From: Noviherbaspirillum galbum
GTDB taxonomy: Bacteria; Pseudomonadota; Gammaproteobacteria; Burkholderiales; Burkholderiaceae_D
Assembly (NCBI RefSeq): GCF_010974945.1
Contig: NZ_JAAIVB010000008.1
Coordinates: 62,001 to 126,000 of the forward strand
Direction: 5' to 3'
DNA length: 64,000 nt
Under the pieces are notes generated by a model, which saw only the letters and a program-made list of their open reading frames with translations, did not search any database and was not told the DNA's origin. Position numbers and translations under genes: made by a program. Shown here in pieces: positions 40,370 to 50,399 of the stretch. How positions within the stretch are numbered: position 1 is the stretch's first letter; every line of letters starts with the position of its first letter.

Positions 40370-41529
40370 GCTGCCTCCCTGCCGATGAGTTTGAGCACGG
40401 CCTGCGCGCTTTCACGGGCCGTGTCGCGCAGGAGCGCATGGTGCATCTCGTTGAAGCGGTGCCTGATGCGCGCGCGCAAGACTTCGTCTTCCAGCTGGAT
40501 CCAGATCGCATCGGCTAGCGCATCCGGCGTGGCCGCGTGCTGCAGGAACTCAGGCACCACGAATTCTTGCGCAAGGATGTTCGGCAGGCCGACCCAGGGC
40601 TGGTAACCCATGTGCTTGAGAATGGCCCAGGACGCCGGCAGCATCTTGTACCCGATCACCATCGGTTTCTTGAACAGGGCAACCTCCAGCGTGGCGGTGC
40701 CGGAAGCGACCAGGACCGCATCGGCGGCTGCCATGGCTTCGTGCGAGCGGCCCTGCAGGATGCGCACCGGGACGTCGGCCAGGCCGGCTTCGCGCATCAG
40801 GTTCCTGAACAGCGCTTCCTGCGCTTCGCCAGCCATGGGCGCGACGAAGCGCAGCGAAGGGTCGCGTTGCTGGAGGCGCTGGGCCGCGCCGACGAATGCC
40901 GCGGTGTTGTACTTGATTTCCGACATCCGGCTGCCGGGCAGGATGGCCACGATCCGATCGCGCGGCGCCAGGCCCAGTGTCAGCCGCGCGGCGGTCACGT
41001 CTGGTTCCATGGGAATGACTTCCGCGAGCGGATAGCCGACGTAGGTGACCGGGATGCCTGCCTTGCGGTAGATCTCTTCTTCAAAGGGGAAAACCACCAG
41101 CATGTGGGACACGGCCTTCGCAATCTTCTTGATGCGCCCGGCCCGCCATGCCCAGATCGAGGGGCTGATGAAGTGCATGGTCGGAATGCCGGCGGCGCGC
41201 AGCGGCGTTTCCAGTCCGAAATTGAAGTCGGGCGCGTCGACGCCGATGAAGGCCGCCGGCCGTTCGGCCAGCAAGCGGTCGCGCAAGGCATTCTGGATGC
41301 CCTTGATCTCGCGGTAATGCGCCAGCACTTCGAACAGGCCGCGCACCGACAGTTTCTCCATTGGCCAGTCGCTGCGAAAACCGTAGGCGGCCATGCGAGC
41401 GCCGCCGATGCCGTGGAAGTCGGCATGCGGTAGATGCGGGCGCAGGCCGGAAAGCAGGCGGCTGGCCAGCAGATCGCCCGAACTTTCCCCCGCGACCATG
41501 GCAATGGCGAGGTTATCGGACGATGCCAC
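40366..41529 (-). CDS. lpxB: Lipid A disaccharide synthase (LpxB)
   Basis: LpxB (GT19) joins UDP-2,3-diacylglucosamine and lipid X to the lipid A disaccharide at the inner membrane face. The 387-residue protein begins [16 protein letters not shown] (about 11-26) and has [24 protein letters not shown] and the UDP-binding [20 protein letters not shown]. Length is normal. Its start overlaps the lpxA end by 17 bases, and its stop overlaps rnhB, so the lpxA-lpxB-rnhB chain is coupled. Confidence 0.96.
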   Translation of the reverse strand: MASSDNLAIAMVAGESSGDLLASRLLSGLRPHLPHADFHGIGGARMAAYGFRSDWPMEKLSVRGLFEVLAHYREIKGIQNALRDRLLAERPAAFIGVDAPDFNFGLETPLRAAGIPTMHFISPSIWAWRAGRIKKIAKAVSHMLVVFPFEEEIYRKAGIPVTYVGYPLAEVIPMEPDVTAARLTLGLAPRDRIVAILPGSRMSEIKYNTAAFVGAAQRLQQRDPSLRFVAPMAGEAQEALFRNLMREAGLADVPVRILQGRSHEAMAAADAVLVASGTATLEVALFKKPMVIGYKMLPASWAILKHMGYQPWVGLPNILAQEFVVPEFLQHAATPDALADAIWIQLEDEVLRARIRHRFNEMHHALLRDTARESAQAVLKLIGREAA

Positions 41530-42301
41530 GATGCGAGTTGCCGAGGAATTCGCGCATCAGACGCAGGTGCGGCGCGGACGCGGGCTGGCCGGACTCCGCC
41601 TGCAGGATCGCGTCCCTGGCCTGCTCCAGCGTCAGTCCCGATTTGTATATCTGCTTGTAGGCATCGCGCAGGTGGCCGATCTGTTCGCGCGTGAATCCGC
41701 GCCGCTTCAGCCCCTCGATGTTGATGCCGTGGGGTTCGGCCGGATTGCCGGAAACCAGCACGAAGGGCGGCACGTCCTGCGTCAGGCTGGTGTTCATGCC
41801 GACGAATGCATGCTCGCCGATCTTGCAGAACTGGTGTACCGCGCTGAAGCCGCTCATGATGGCCCAGTCGCCGACATGCACGTGGCCGGCGAGCGCCGCA
41901 TTGTTGGAAAAAATGGTGTTGTTCCCGACCACGCAGTCATGGGCCACGTGGACGTAGGCGAGCAGCCAGTTGTCGCTGCCAATGCGGGTCACGCCCTCGT
42001 CCTGCGCAGTGCCGCAATTGAAGGTGCAGAATTCGCGCACCAGGTTGCGGTCGCCGATCTCGAGACGGGTGGGTTCGCCGGCGTATTTCTTGTCCTGCGG
42101 CGCCCCGCCGATCGAGGAAAACTGGAAGAAGGTGTTGTCGCAGCCGATGGTCGTATGGCCTTCGATCACGACGTGCGGCCCGACCTTCGTGCGGGCGCCG
42201 ATGCGGACGTGCGGCCCGATGATGGAATACGGCCCGACCTCGACCGTGGGATCGAGCTCGGCTTTCGGATCGACGACCGCCGTAGGATGGACGTTGCTCA
42301 T
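41513..42301 (-). CDS. lpxA: UDP-N-acetylglucosamine O-acyltransferase (LpxA)
   Basis: LpxA transfers R-3-hydroxyacyl from ACP to UDP-GlcNAc, the first step of lipid A synthesis. The 262-residue protein is a left-handed beta helix with hexapeptide repeats (VGPYSIIGPHVRIGARTKVGP) from about residue 4, and the catalytic-type histidine region HVAHDCVVGNN near 120. A C-terminal helical domain follows (REQIGHLRDAYKQIYKSG). It starts 6 bases after the fabZ stop. Confidence 0.97.
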   Translation of the reverse strand: MSNVHPTAVVDPKAELDPTVEVGPYSIIGPHVRIGARTKVGPHVVIEGHTTIGCDNTFFQFSSIGGAPQDKKYAGEPTRLEIGDRNLVREFCTFNCGTAQDEGVTRIGSDNWLLAYVHVAHDCVVGNNTIFSNNAALAGHVHVGDWAIMSGFSAVHQFCKIGEHAFVGMNTSLTQDVPPFVLVSGNPAEPHGINIEGLKRRGFTREQIGHLRDAYKQIYKSGLTLEQARDAILQAESGQPASAPHLRLMREFLGNSHRGIVR

Positions 42302-42307
42302 TGCGCG

Positions 42308-42832
42308 TTATTGTTCGGCCGGTTGCGCGGCTTCCGCACCCTGCGGTGCCGGCGTCCCCTGGCCGGCCCGGGCGGGCTGGCTGGCGTCGCTGGCGCTGCG
42401 CATGGTGCACATCAGTTCGGCTTCGACTGCGACCTGGCCATCGACCGTGGCCTGTGCCTTGTACTTCCAGATGCCGCGGGCGACGCGCAGGATCTCGACC
42501 TGCATCTTGAGCTGGTCGCCGGGTTCGACCGGGCGCTTGAAGCGCGCGCCGTCGATGCCGACGAAGTAGACCACGCTGTTCGAGTCGGGTTTCGTGCCCA
42601 TGGTCAGGAAAGACAGGAGCGCCGCGGTCTGTGCCAGCGCCTCGATCATCAGCACGCCGGGCATCACCGGCTTGTGCGGAAAGTGTCCGTTGAAGAACTC
42701 TTCGTTGACGGTCACGTTCTTGATCGCGGTGATGGTCTTGCCGGATTCCCAGTCGAGGACCCTGTCCACGAGGAGCAGCGGATAGCGATGCGGCAGGTAT
42801 TCCTTGATTTGATTGATGTCGAGGGTTTTCAT
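42308..42832 (-). CDS. fabZ: 3-hydroxyacyl-ACP dehydratase (FabZ) with C-terminal tail
   Basis: FabZ dehydrates 3-hydroxyacyl-ACP in fatty acid elongation and competes with LpxA for substrate. The 174-residue hot-dog protein has His50 ([12 protein letters not shown]) and Glu64 (MIEALAQ) as the catalytic pair. The core ends near 144. The last 30 residues are an unusual Ala/Gln/Pro-rich tail ([19 protein letters not shown]) absent from the usual ~145-residue enzyme. It lies 7 bases after lpxD and 6 before lpxA. Confidence 0.95.
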   Translation of the reverse strand: MKTLDINQIKEYLPHRYPLLLVDRVLDWESGKTITAIKNVTVNEEFFNGHFPHKPVMPGVLMIEALAQTAALLSFLTMGTKPDSNSVVYFVGIDGARFKRPVEPGDQLKMQVEILRVARGIWKYKAQATVDGQVAVEAELMCTMRSASDASQPARAGQGTPAPQGAEAAQPAEQ

Positions 42833-42839
42833 TGCGTGC

Positions 42840-43901
42840 TTACTTGGTGTCTGACGGTTTTTCAGTCAAGCGTTTTACGGTTTTTTCGAGTTCGCGGATT
42901 TTCTCACGCATCGTGGCCAGATTGCGCACGATCACGGCGCTTTTTTCCCAGTCCGCGTTTTTTGCCAGCGGGTAAAAGCCGGTGTACTGCCCCGGTTCGA
43001 GGATGGAGCGGGAAACCATGCTGCCCGAGGAAATATGGACGTTGTCGGCGATGGTCAGGTGCCCGAGCACCATCGCGGCGCCGCCGAAGGTGCAGTATTT
43101 GCCGATCTTCGCGCTTCCGGCCACGCCGACGCAGCCAGCCATGGCGGTATGGGCGCCGATATGGCAATTGTGGCCGATCTGGATCTGGTTATCGAGCTTG
43201 ACGCCTTCCTCGATGATGGTGTCGGCCAGGGCGCCGCGGTCGATGGTGGTATTGGCGCCGATCTCCACGTCGTCGGCGATCACGACACGCCCGGTCTGGG
43301 GAATCTTGATGTAGGCGCCCTTCTCGCGCGCGAATCCGAAACCGTCCGCGCCGATCACCGCGCCGGAGTGGATGATGCCGCGCCTTCCGATTTCGCAGCC
43401 GGCATGGAAGCTGACGTTGGCGAAGAAATGCGACTGGTCGCCGACCCTGGCGCCGCGGCCGATGAAGCAGCCGGCATCGATCAGTACGTGTTCACCGATC
43501 ACCGCGCCTGCCTCGATGGTGACGTTCGGGCCGATGCAGGCCGACGCAGCCACCCGCGCGCCGGCATCGACGCAGGCAGACGGATGGATGCCCGGCACCG
43601 CCCGGAACGCATGCTGCTCCATGAAATGCTGGGCGACGCGGGCGAAATAGGCGTAGGGGTTGTCGGCTACGATGCGAGCGCCGGCGTATTCCGGCCCGAT
43701 CTCAGCGTCGTCCGCCGGCGCAAGGATGAGCGCGGCGGCCTTGCTGCGCGCGGCGTTGCTGCGAAAACGGGGATTGGAGAGGAACGTGATCTGCGACCCA
43801 TCTGCGTCGTCGATGGGGGCGATGGCGTTCACTTCGATGGCGCCATCGCCGACAAGCCGGCCTCCGAAGCGTTCGACCAATTTTTCCAGCCGGGTGCCCA
43901 T
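42840..43901 (-). CDS. lpxD: UDP-3-O-(3-hydroxyacyl)glucosamine N-acyltransferase (LpxD)
   Basis: LpxD N-acylates UDP-3-O-acylglucosamine, the third step of lipid A synthesis. The 353-residue protein has an N-terminal uridine-binding domain (about 1-95; ITFLSNPRF), a left-handed beta helix of hexapeptide repeats (about 100-310) with the catalytic histidine region [24 protein letters not shown], and a C-terminal helix. AAAGGAAGG precedes the ATG at 43901. The order skp-lpxD-fabZ-lpxA-lpxB is the standard proteobacterial one. Confidence 0.96.
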   Translation of the reverse strand: MGTRLEKLVERFGGRLVGDGAIEVNAIAPIDDADGSQITFLSNPRFRSNAARSKAAALILAPADDAEIGPEYAGARIVADNPYAYFARVAQHFMEQHAFRAVPGIHPSACVDAGARVAASACIGPNVTIEAGAVIGEHVLIDAGCFIGRGARVGDQSHFFANVSFHAGCEIGRRGIIHSGAVIGADGFGFAREKGAYIKIPQTGRVVIADDVEIGANTTIDRGALADTIIEEGVKLDNQIQIGHNCHIGAHTAMAGCVGVAGSAKIGKYCTFGGAAMVLGHLTIADNVHISSGSMVSRSILEPGQYTGFYPLAKNADWEKSAVIVRNLATMREKIRELEKTVKRLTEKPSDTK

Positions 43902-43952
43902 AGGCCTTCCTTTGCTGGGCGCCGCGAAAATGCGGACGCCCGATTCGATGCT

Positions 43953-44483
43953 TTACTTGTTGAGCGCCTTCAACACCTTGTCGGTGATGTCGATGCGCGG
44001 GCTGGCATACACCGCTTCCTGGAAGACGATGTCGTACTTTTCGGTTTCGGCGATCTGCTTGATGACCTTGTTCGTGCGCTCGAGCACGACGGCGAGTTCT
44101 TCGTTGCGGCGCTGGTTGAGGTCTTCGCGAAACTCACGCTGCTTGCGCTGGAAATCCTTGTCGAGGTCGGCCAGCTCGCGCTGGCGCTTGACGCGGTCCC
44201 CTTCGGACAGCAGGGCTGCATCCTTGTCGAGCTTGTCCGACATGCCCTTCAGGCGCGCGGCCATGTCCTGGAGTTCCTTGTCGCGACGGGAGAATTCCTG
44301 TTCGATCTTGGCCTGTGCTGCCTTGGCAGGCGCCGCTTCGCGGAAGATGCGCTCGGTGCTTACGAAACCGATGCGCGACCCTTCCTGCGCCTGCGTGATG
44401 CCGGGCAGCATCGCGCTGCCAACAAGGAGGGCCAGCGCGGCCAGCGAAGAAACGGAAAAATTGTGTCGGGACTTCAAGTTCAT
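43953..44483 (-). CDS. skp: OmpH/Skp family periplasmic chaperone
   Basis: Skp holds unfolded outer membrane proteins in the periplasm on their way to BamA. The 176-residue precursor has a signal peptide (MNLKSRHNFSVSSLAALALLVG..., cleavage near residue 32, before QEGSRIGFVSTERIF). The charged helical tentacle region (about 55-130) is rich in Lys, Glu, Arg and Asp. The open frame reaches a TTG at 44492. I chose ATG 44483, although GGAG directly abuts it; a TTG two codons on (44477) would have better spacing. It lies 61 bases after bamA. Confidence 0.92.
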   Translation of the reverse strand: MNLKSRHNFSVSSLAALALLVGSAMLPGITQAQEGSRIGFVSTERIFREAAPAKAAQAKIEQEFSRRDKELQDMAARLKGMSDKLDKDAALLSEGDRVKRQRELADLDKDFQRKQREFREDLNQRRNEELAVVLERTNKVIKQIAETEKYDIVFQEAVYASPRIDITDKVLKALNK

Positions 44484-44544
44484 TCTCCGCAAATCAAATT
44501 GCTATTATGCCATTGCATCCAGTGACTGTCCTGCCGGGCGGCTA

Positions 44545-46884
44545 TCAGAAGCCGGTGCCGAGCTGGAACTGGAAGGTTTGTGTCCGGTCGCCGGGCTTGC
44601 TGTTGAGCGGACGTCCGTAACTGAGCTTCAGCGGGCCGATCGGCGAGACCCAGCTGATACCTGCGCCATACGAATAGCGCAGCTGCGACAACTCCACCTT
44701 CTGCCCTTCGGCATAGACGTTGCCGCCATCGACGAAGGTGAACCAGCGCAGGGTGCGGTCCGCGCCCGAACCCGGGAACGGGAACTGCAGCTCGGCATTC
44801 GCGATCACGCGTGTGGTGCCGCCGAGCGGGTCGCCGTTGGCCGCGCGCGGTCCCAGCGACGAGCCTTCATAGCCGCGCACCGAGCCGATGCCGCCGGCGT
44901 AGAAATTCTTGAAGATGGGGTAAGGCTTGCCGCCGAAGCCATGGCCATAGTCCCACTCGCCGTTGAGCGCCAGCGTGATCGAGCGCGACAGGGGCTTGAA
45001 CCACTGGTGCTGGTAGACCGCCCGGTAGTATTTCAGGTCGCCGAACGGCGCAAGCTCCAGGTTCACGCGCTGGTAGCGGCCGACCGTCGGCACCAGGGCG
45101 CTGTCCCGGCTGTCCCGCTGCCAGGCGACGGTGAGCGGGAAGCTGTTGGTCTTGGCGATGGTGCCGTCGCCGAAGTCGGTGACGTACTTTTTGTAGAGTT
45201 CCGGGCTGTCGTTGTAGCCGGCGACGCCGGTGAAGGTCTCCACGCGGGTCTGCTCCACGCCGAGGCCGAAGAAGACGGTATCGACCTCGGAGAACGGCAC
45301 GCCGAAACGCACGTTCGCACCGACGGTGCGCACGATGTAGTCGCCGGTATTGACTTCGGGCGGCCGCGAGGTCCGCAGGAACATCTCGTAGCTGCGGCTG
45401 ACGCCGTCGTCCGTGAAATACGGGTTGGTCTGGGAGACCGCGATGGTCCGGTTGCGGCGGCTGGTATTGACGTCGATGCCCAGCGTATTGCCGCTGCCGA
45501 AGGCGTTGGCCTGCTGGATCGAGCCCGTCAGGGTGAGCTTTTCGCTGCTGGAGAAACCGGCGCCGAGCAGAATGTTGCCGGTCGGCTTTTCGACCACCGA
45601 CATGTTGACGTCGACCTGGTCGTTGTTGCCGACGACTTCCGGCGTCTCGATGTTGACTTCCTTGAAATACCCCAGGCGGTCGACGCGGTCGCGCGAGAGC
45701 TTGATTTTTGACCCGTCGTACCAGGAGTCCTCGAACTGGCGGAATTCGCGGCGCACCACTTCGTCGCGCGTCTTGTTGTTGCCGGTGACGTTGATGCGCC
45801 TGACGTAGACCCGCTTGCCCGGATCGATGAGCACCGAGAAGGAGACTTCGCGCTTCTCGCGGTTGATGTCGGGGTTGGCGTTAACGTTGGCGAAGGCATA
45901 GCCGAAGTTGCCTAGGCGCTCGGAAATGCGCTTGACGCTGTCTGCCAGCTTCTCGCCGCTGTACACGTCGCCGGCCTTCAGCGAAACGAGGGATTTCAGC
46001 TCGTCCTCGCGTCCGAGCATCTGGCCTTCCAGCTTGACGCCCGCGACGGTGAACTTCTCGCCTTCGCTGATGTTGATGGTGATGTAGATGTCCTTCTTGT
46101 CCGGGCTGATGGAAACCTGGGTGGAATCGACCTGCATTTCCAGGTAGCCGCGGTTGAGGTAGAAGGAGCGCAGCGTCTCGATGTCGCCGGTGAGCTTCTG
46201 CTTGGAATACTGGTCGGCCTTGGTGTACCAGGTGAACCAGCCCGGCGTGGTCAGGCTGACGAGGTCGCGCAGCTCCTTGTCGGAGAAGGCGCGGTTGCCG
46301 ACGAAGTTGATCTGGCGGATGCGGGCGACGTCGCCTTCATCCACGGAAAAGCTGACGTTGACGCGATTGCGTTCCAGCGGCGTGACGGTGGTGGTGACCT
46401 GCACGCCATACAGGCCGCGCGACAGGTACTGGCGCTTCAGTTCCTGCTCGGCGCGGTCGACCAGCGCCTTGTCATAGATGCGTCCTTCGCCGAGGCCGAT
46501 TTCCTTGAGGGCCTTGTTGAGCTGGTCCTTGTCGAATTCCTTGATGCCCGAAAAATCGACGGCGGCGATCGCGGGCCTTTCCTCGATCTGGACCACCAGC
46601 ACGTCGCCTTCGACTTCCAGGCGCACGTCCTTGAAGAATCCGGTTGCATACAGCGCCTTGATCGCGGCCACGCCCTTTTCATCGGTATAGGTATCGCCGA
46701 CACGCACCGGCAGATAGCTGAACACCGTGCCGGCCTCGGTACGCTGGATGCCTTCGACCCGGATGTCTTTCACGACGAAGGGATTGACGGCCATGGCATG
46801 GCCGGCGCAAAGGACGAATGCGGCGGCGGCGGCGAGACGGCGGGAGAAAACGAGCTGACTGAGACGCTGGGTTTGTAATTTCAT
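44545..46884 (-). CDS. bamA: Outer membrane protein assembly factor BamA
   Basis: BamA is the essential Omp85 core of the machine that inserts beta-barrel proteins in the outer membrane. The 779-residue precursor has a signal peptide (cleavage near residue 32, AGHAMA before VNPFVVKDIRVEGIQR). Five POTRA domains (about 33-450) follow, then a C-terminal 16-strand barrel with VRGYEGSSLGPR (the conserved VRGF/Y-type loop 6) and terminal FQFQLGTGF ending in Phe. Length is typical (about 760-810). It lies 98 bases after rseP in the same operon as Skp. Confidence 0.97.
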   Translation of the reverse strand: MKLQTQRLSQLVFSRRLAAAAAFVLCAGHAMAVNPFVVKDIRVEGIQRTEAGTVFSYLPVRVGDTYTDEKGVAAIKALYATGFFKDVRLEVEGDVLVVQIEERPAIAAVDFSGIKEFDKDQLNKALKEIGLGEGRIYDKALVDRAEQELKRQYLSRGLYGVQVTTTVTPLERNRVNVSFSVDEGDVARIRQINFVGNRAFSDKELRDLVSLTTPGWFTWYTKADQYSKQKLTGDIETLRSFYLNRGYLEMQVDSTQVSISPDKKDIYITINISEGEKFTVAGVKLEGQMLGREDELKSLVSLKAGDVYSGEKLADSVKRISERLGNFGYAFANVNANPDINREKREVSFSVLIDPGKRVYVRRINVTGNNKTRDEVVRREFRQFEDSWYDGSKIKLSRDRVDRLGYFKEVNIETPEVVGNNDQVDVNMSVVEKPTGNILLGAGFSSSEKLTLTGSIQQANAFGSGNTLGIDVNTSRRNRTIAVSQTNPYFTDDGVSRSYEMFLRTSRPPEVNTGDYIVRTVGANVRFGVPFSEVDTVFFGLGVEQTRVETFTGVAGYNDSPELYKKYVTDFGDGTIAKTNSFPLTVAWQRDSRDSALVPTVGRYQRVNLELAPFGDLKYYRAVYQHQWFKPLSRSITLALNGEWDYGHGFGGKPYPIFKNFYAGGIGSVRGYEGSSLGPRAANGDPLGGTTRVIANAELQFPFPGSGADRTLRWFTFVDGGNVYAEGQKVELSQLRYSYGAGISWVSPIGPLKLSYGRPLNSKPGDRTQTFQFQLGTGF

Positions 46885-46982
46885 CGGTTCTTCGTGGTCT
46901 GGGAGCGCCCGGCAAAATGCCGCCGGCGACTTGCGTCACCCCGGCGGCATGCTTCCCGGCACCCGGTGTTCCCGTTTCAACG

Positions 46983-48347
46983 TCAGGACATGAGTCGCAT
47001 GATGTCGTTGAAGACGGCGACGGCCATTAATGTCATTAGAATGCCGACGCCGGCCCGCTGGGCGATCTCGCCGACGCGTTCCGGAATGGCACGGCCTGTC
47101 AAAACTTCCAGCGAATAATACAGTAAAAGGCCACCATCTAAAACCGGAATAGGAAGCAGATTCATCACACCCAGACTGATGCTGATGAAGGCGATGAAGG
47201 ACAAATAGCTGATCAGGCCGATCCTGGCGGTCTGGCCGGCGTAGTCCGCGATGGTGATCGGGCCGGTGATGTTTTTCCAGGAAATGTCGCCGACGATCAT
47301 TTTTCCGATCATCTGCAGGCTGAGCACGCTGGTGTCCCAGGTCTTGCGTGCGCCCTTGGCGATGGCGGTCGGCAGGCTGCTGCGAACGGTGGTCATTTCC
47401 GGCGCGAGGGCAACCTCCACCTTGATGCGCCCGATTTCCTGTTTTCCGCTGGTGGTCGCTTCCGGCGTAACCGCAAGGGCGAGGGTGTCTTCGCCGCGGC
47501 GCACGCTGAGCTCGAGGCGCTTGCCGGGCGATCCGCGCACCAGCGTGACGAAGGCGAGACCATCCAGCATGGGGCGCCCGTCGACTGCGAGGATGCGGTC
47601 GCCCGCCTTCAGCCCGGCGCGTTCGGCCGGCCCCCCCTCGACCACCTTGCCGAGCTCCGCCGGCGGCCGCGCCAGGTCGAGCCCGAGCTTGCCGAGGAAG
47701 TCGCCCTCCAGGTCGGACGCCTGCAGGCTGTCGAGGGGAAGGCGGACGGTGTCGATCAATTGGCCCTGCGCCGCCGGGTTCGCCTTGGTGACGTCGATCC
47801 TGGCGGGCACGCCGTCGACGGCGAGCTGCATCAGCTTCCAGCGCAGGTCAGACCAGGACGGGACTTCCTCGCCGTTGATGGCGGTGATCAGCTCGCCGCC
47901 CCGCAGGCCAGACTGGTAGGCCACGCTCTGTTCTGGGACCGCGCGCAGCCGCGGTGTCGGTTCGGGAATGCCATTGCTGTAGAGGCCGGCAAAGACCGCG
48001 ATGGCGAGCAGGAAGTTGGCGATCGGGCCGGCCGCCACGATGGCGATCCGCTTCCAGACGTTCTGCCGGGTGAACTCGCGCTCCAGGTCTTCCGGCGGCA
48101 GGTTGCCGACATCCTGTTCCCGCGCGTCGAGCATCTTGACGTAGCCGCCGAACGGCAAGGCGGAGATTGCCCATTCCGTCTTGTCCGGCCCGAACCGGCG
48201 GGACCAGACGACGCGCCCCATCCCCACGGAGAAGCGCAATACCTTGACGCCGCACCAGCGCGCGACCCAGTAATGGCCAAGCTCATGGACGACGATCAGG
48301 ACGCCAAGCGCAACGATGAAAGCGATCAGGGTCTGGAGGAAGGACAT
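46983..48347 (-). CDS. rseP: Site-2 protease RseP
   Basis: RseP cleaves anti-sigma factor RseA within the membrane in the envelope stress response and clears signal peptides. The 454-residue protein has the zinc motif HELGH at 21-25 in the first membrane helix, two PDZ domains (about 115-300), and the second active-site motif NLLPIPVLDGG near 397. Four hydrophobic segments are visible. The frame is open upstream, but ATG 48347 is 11 bases after the dxr stop, with AAGGGTG before it. Confidence 0.95.
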   Translation of the reverse strand: MSFLQTLIAFIVALGVLIVVHELGHYWVARWCGVKVLRFSVGMGRVVWSRRFGPDKTEWAISALPFGGYVKMLDAREQDVGNLPPEDLEREFTRQNVWKRIAIVAAGPIANFLLAIAVFAGLYSNGIPEPTPRLRAVPEQSVAYQSGLRGGELITAINGEEVPSWSDLRWKLMQLAVDGVPARIDVTKANPAAQGQLIDTVRLPLDSLQASDLEGDFLGKLGLDLARPPAELGKVVEGGPAERAGLKAGDRILAVDGRPMLDGLAFVTLVRGSPGKRLELSVRRGEDTLALAVTPEATTSGKQEIGRIKVEVALAPEMTTVRSSLPTAIAKGARKTWDTSVLSLQMIGKMIVGDISWKNITGPITIADYAGQTARIGLISYLSFIAFISISLGVMNLLPIPVLDGGLLLYYSLEVLTGRAIPERVGEIAQRAGVGILMTLMAVAVFNDIMRLMS

Positions 48348-48358
48348 GGGGCACCCTT

Positions 48359-49528
48359 TCAGGAAATGAGGACGGCGGCGGCATCGCGCGCGCGCCGGTC
48401 CTGCTCGAGGACCGCCTCGATCGAACCTGCGGCGCCGGACGGCAGGCGGTTCAGGACCTTGTCGATCAGCTGGTCGATCATGCGGAAACCGATCTTGCCA
48501 CACAGAAATGCATCGACGGCCACCTCGTTGGCGGCATTCAGTATGGTGGGGGCGGTGCCGCCGGCCGACAAGGCCTGGTACGCAAGTTTCAGGCAGGGAA
48601 AGCGGTCGAAATTAGGCTCGAAGAAGGCCAGCTGACCCATCTTGGTCAGGGAGATCTGGGCGACGCCGGAAGCGATCCGTTCCGGATAAGCCAGTGCGTG
48701 CGCTATCGGCGTGCGCATGTCCGGGTTACCGAGCTGCGCGAGCACCGAGCCGTCGACATAGGACACCATCGAATGGATGATGCTTTGCGGGTGGATGACG
48801 ACCTCGATCTGTTCCGCCGGGGCGCCGAACAGCCAGTGCGCCTCGATGACTTCCAGCCCCTTGTTCATCATGGTGGCGGAATCGACGGAGATCTTGCGGC
48901 CCATGACCCACTTGGGATGCGCGACCGCTTCTTCCGGCGTGACCTCCGCCAGCGTGGCGACGTCGCGGTTAAGGAACGGCCCGCCAGAGGCGGTCAGCAG
49001 GATGCGTGCGATGCCATGCTCGGCAGGATCGCGGCCGTAGCCTTGCGGCAGGCACTGGAAGATCGCATTGTGTTCGCTGTCGATCGGCAAAAGCACGGCA
49101 TTGCTTTCCGCGACCGCATCCATGAAGAGCTGGCCGGACATGACCAGCGCCTCCTTGTTGGCCAGAAGGACCTTCTTGCCGGCGCGCGCGGCGGCCAGGG
49201 TGGGCGGCAACCCGGCCGCACCGACGATGGCGGCCATGACCGTGTCGCACCCGGGACCGCTGGCCGCGTCGCAGAGCGCCTTCTCGCCGCAGGCCACCTG
49301 CGTGTCCAGGCCTTTTTCCCTGAGCAGGCCGCGCAAGGCATCGGCGCCCTCCTCCGTCCCGACGACCGCGACGTCCGGGCGAAAGCGTTCGCACTGGGCA
49401 GCCAGTGCCTCGACCTGGCGGTGGGCGGTCAATGCATGGACGCGATATTTGTCCGGATGCCTTGCGATCACATCCAGGGTGGAGACGCCGATCGAACCCG
49501 TGGCGCCAAGTATGGTGATGTTCTGCAT
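48359..49528 (-). CDS. dxr: 1-deoxy-D-xylulose 5-phosphate reductoisomerase (Dxr)
   Basis: Dxr makes MEP from DXP with NADPH, the first committed step of isoprenoid synthesis. The 389-residue protein begins [20 protein letters not shown] with the NADPH motif at residues 8-14. [13 protein letters not shown] holds the metal-binding Asp/Glu, and ASGGPF and [16 protein letters not shown] are family segments. The frame starts at 49567, but ATG 49528 is the family start. The route to undecaprenyl-PP by UppS is encoded in the same operon. Confidence 0.96.
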   Translation of the reverse strand: MQNITILGATGSIGVSTLDVIARHPDKYRVHALTAHRQVEALAAQCERFRPDVAVVGTEEGADALRGLLREKGLDTQVACGEKALCDAASGPGCDTVMAAIVGAAGLPPTLAAARAGKKVLLANKEALVMSGQLFMDAVAESNAVLLPIDSEHNAIFQCLPQGYGRDPAEHGIARILLTASGGPFLNRDVATLAEVTPEEAVAHPKWVMGRKISVDSATMMNKGLEVIEAHWLFGAPAEQIEVVIHPQSIIHSMVSYVDGSVLAQLGNPDMRTPIAHALAYPERIASGVAQISLTKMGQLAFFEPNFDRFPCLKLAYQALSAGGTAPTILNAANEVAVDAFLCGKIGFRMIDQLIDKVLNRLPSGAAGSIEAVLEQDRRARDAAAVLIS

Positions 49529-49571
49529 CCTGTTCCGGAGCGCGTCGTCGGCGGGACGCGCGCTCAATCAA

Positions 49572-50399
49572 TCATGAAGACGTGAGCCAGCCGCCCAGCA
49601 GGACGGCGAGCGGAAGGCTGGGGATCAGCGCGTCTATGCGGTCGAGCACGCCGCCGTGGCCGGGCAAGAGGTTGCTGCTGTCCTTCATCGACGCCCGGCG
49701 CTTCAGCTGGGATTCGAAGAGATCGCCAACGATGCTTGCCGCGACCATGAGCGTCATGACCGGGATGTATCCGGCCCAGCCCCAGCTGGCAAGCACCCTT
49801 GCCGCGAAGGTGTCCGAGAGGGCGGGAACCATGGTCGAGAGCGCGCCGATGACCAGCACGGCGAGCCATCCGCCGATCGCGCCTTCCCAGGACTTCCCAG
49901 GCGAAATGGAGGGCGCAAGCTTTCGCTTGCCGAAGGCCTTGCCTGCGAAATAGGCGCCGATGTCCGCAATCCAGACGATCGCCATCACCGACAGCAGGTA
50001 GAGCGCGGACCGCTGCAGCAAGGCGAGGATGGCGACGAAGCATCCCAGGATGGCGACGCCGTAGATGCCATTTAGGAGACGGTTGCCGAGGCTGTCCACC
50101 GGCGGCAGGCCGATCTTCAGGGAGGGGGTGAGGCGTACCGCCCAGATCGCGGCGCACAGGGCGAACAGGATGAAGGATTTGTCGGCCTGCCCCTGGTAGG
50201 CGACGAAAAGGAAAGCGATCGTCCAGATGCCTGCGCCGATCATCGGATGGCGGTTGCCGAAGAGCCGGAAGCTTTCCCAGGCCGCGGCCGCGAAAAAGGC
50301 AGCCGCCACCACGGTGAACAGCAGGTTGGACTTGGAGAGCAGAACCGCGACCAAAACGGCCAGGAGCACGACGGCAGTAATGACGCGGGTGCGCAGCAT
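49572..50399 (-). CDS. cdsA: Phosphatidate cytidylyltransferase (CdsA)
   Basis: CdsA makes CDP-diacylglycerol from phosphatidate and CTP, the branch point of phospholipid synthesis. The 275-residue protein has about eight hydrophobic segments starting at residue 7. The family signature is near the C-terminus: SQLKRRASMKDSSNLLPGHGGVLDRIDA (about 225-252) with its conserved acidic and basic residues. The frame is open far upstream inside uppS, but ATG 50399 shares its A with the uppS TGA (TGATG), a coupled junction. Confidence 0.95.
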   Translation of the reverse strand: MLRTRVITAVVLLAVLVAVLLSKSNLLFTVVAAAFFAAAAWESFRLFGNRHPMIGAGIWTIAFLFVAYQGQADKSFILFALCAAIWAVRLTPSLKIGLPPVDSLGNRLLNGIYGVAILGCFVAILALLQRSALYLLSVMAIVWIADIGAYFAGKAFGKRKLAPSISPGKSWEGAIGGWLAVLVIGALSTMVPALSDTFAARVLASWGWAGYIPVMTLMVAASIVGDLFESQLKRRASMKDSSNLLPGHGGVLDRIDALIPSLPLAVLLGGWLTSS

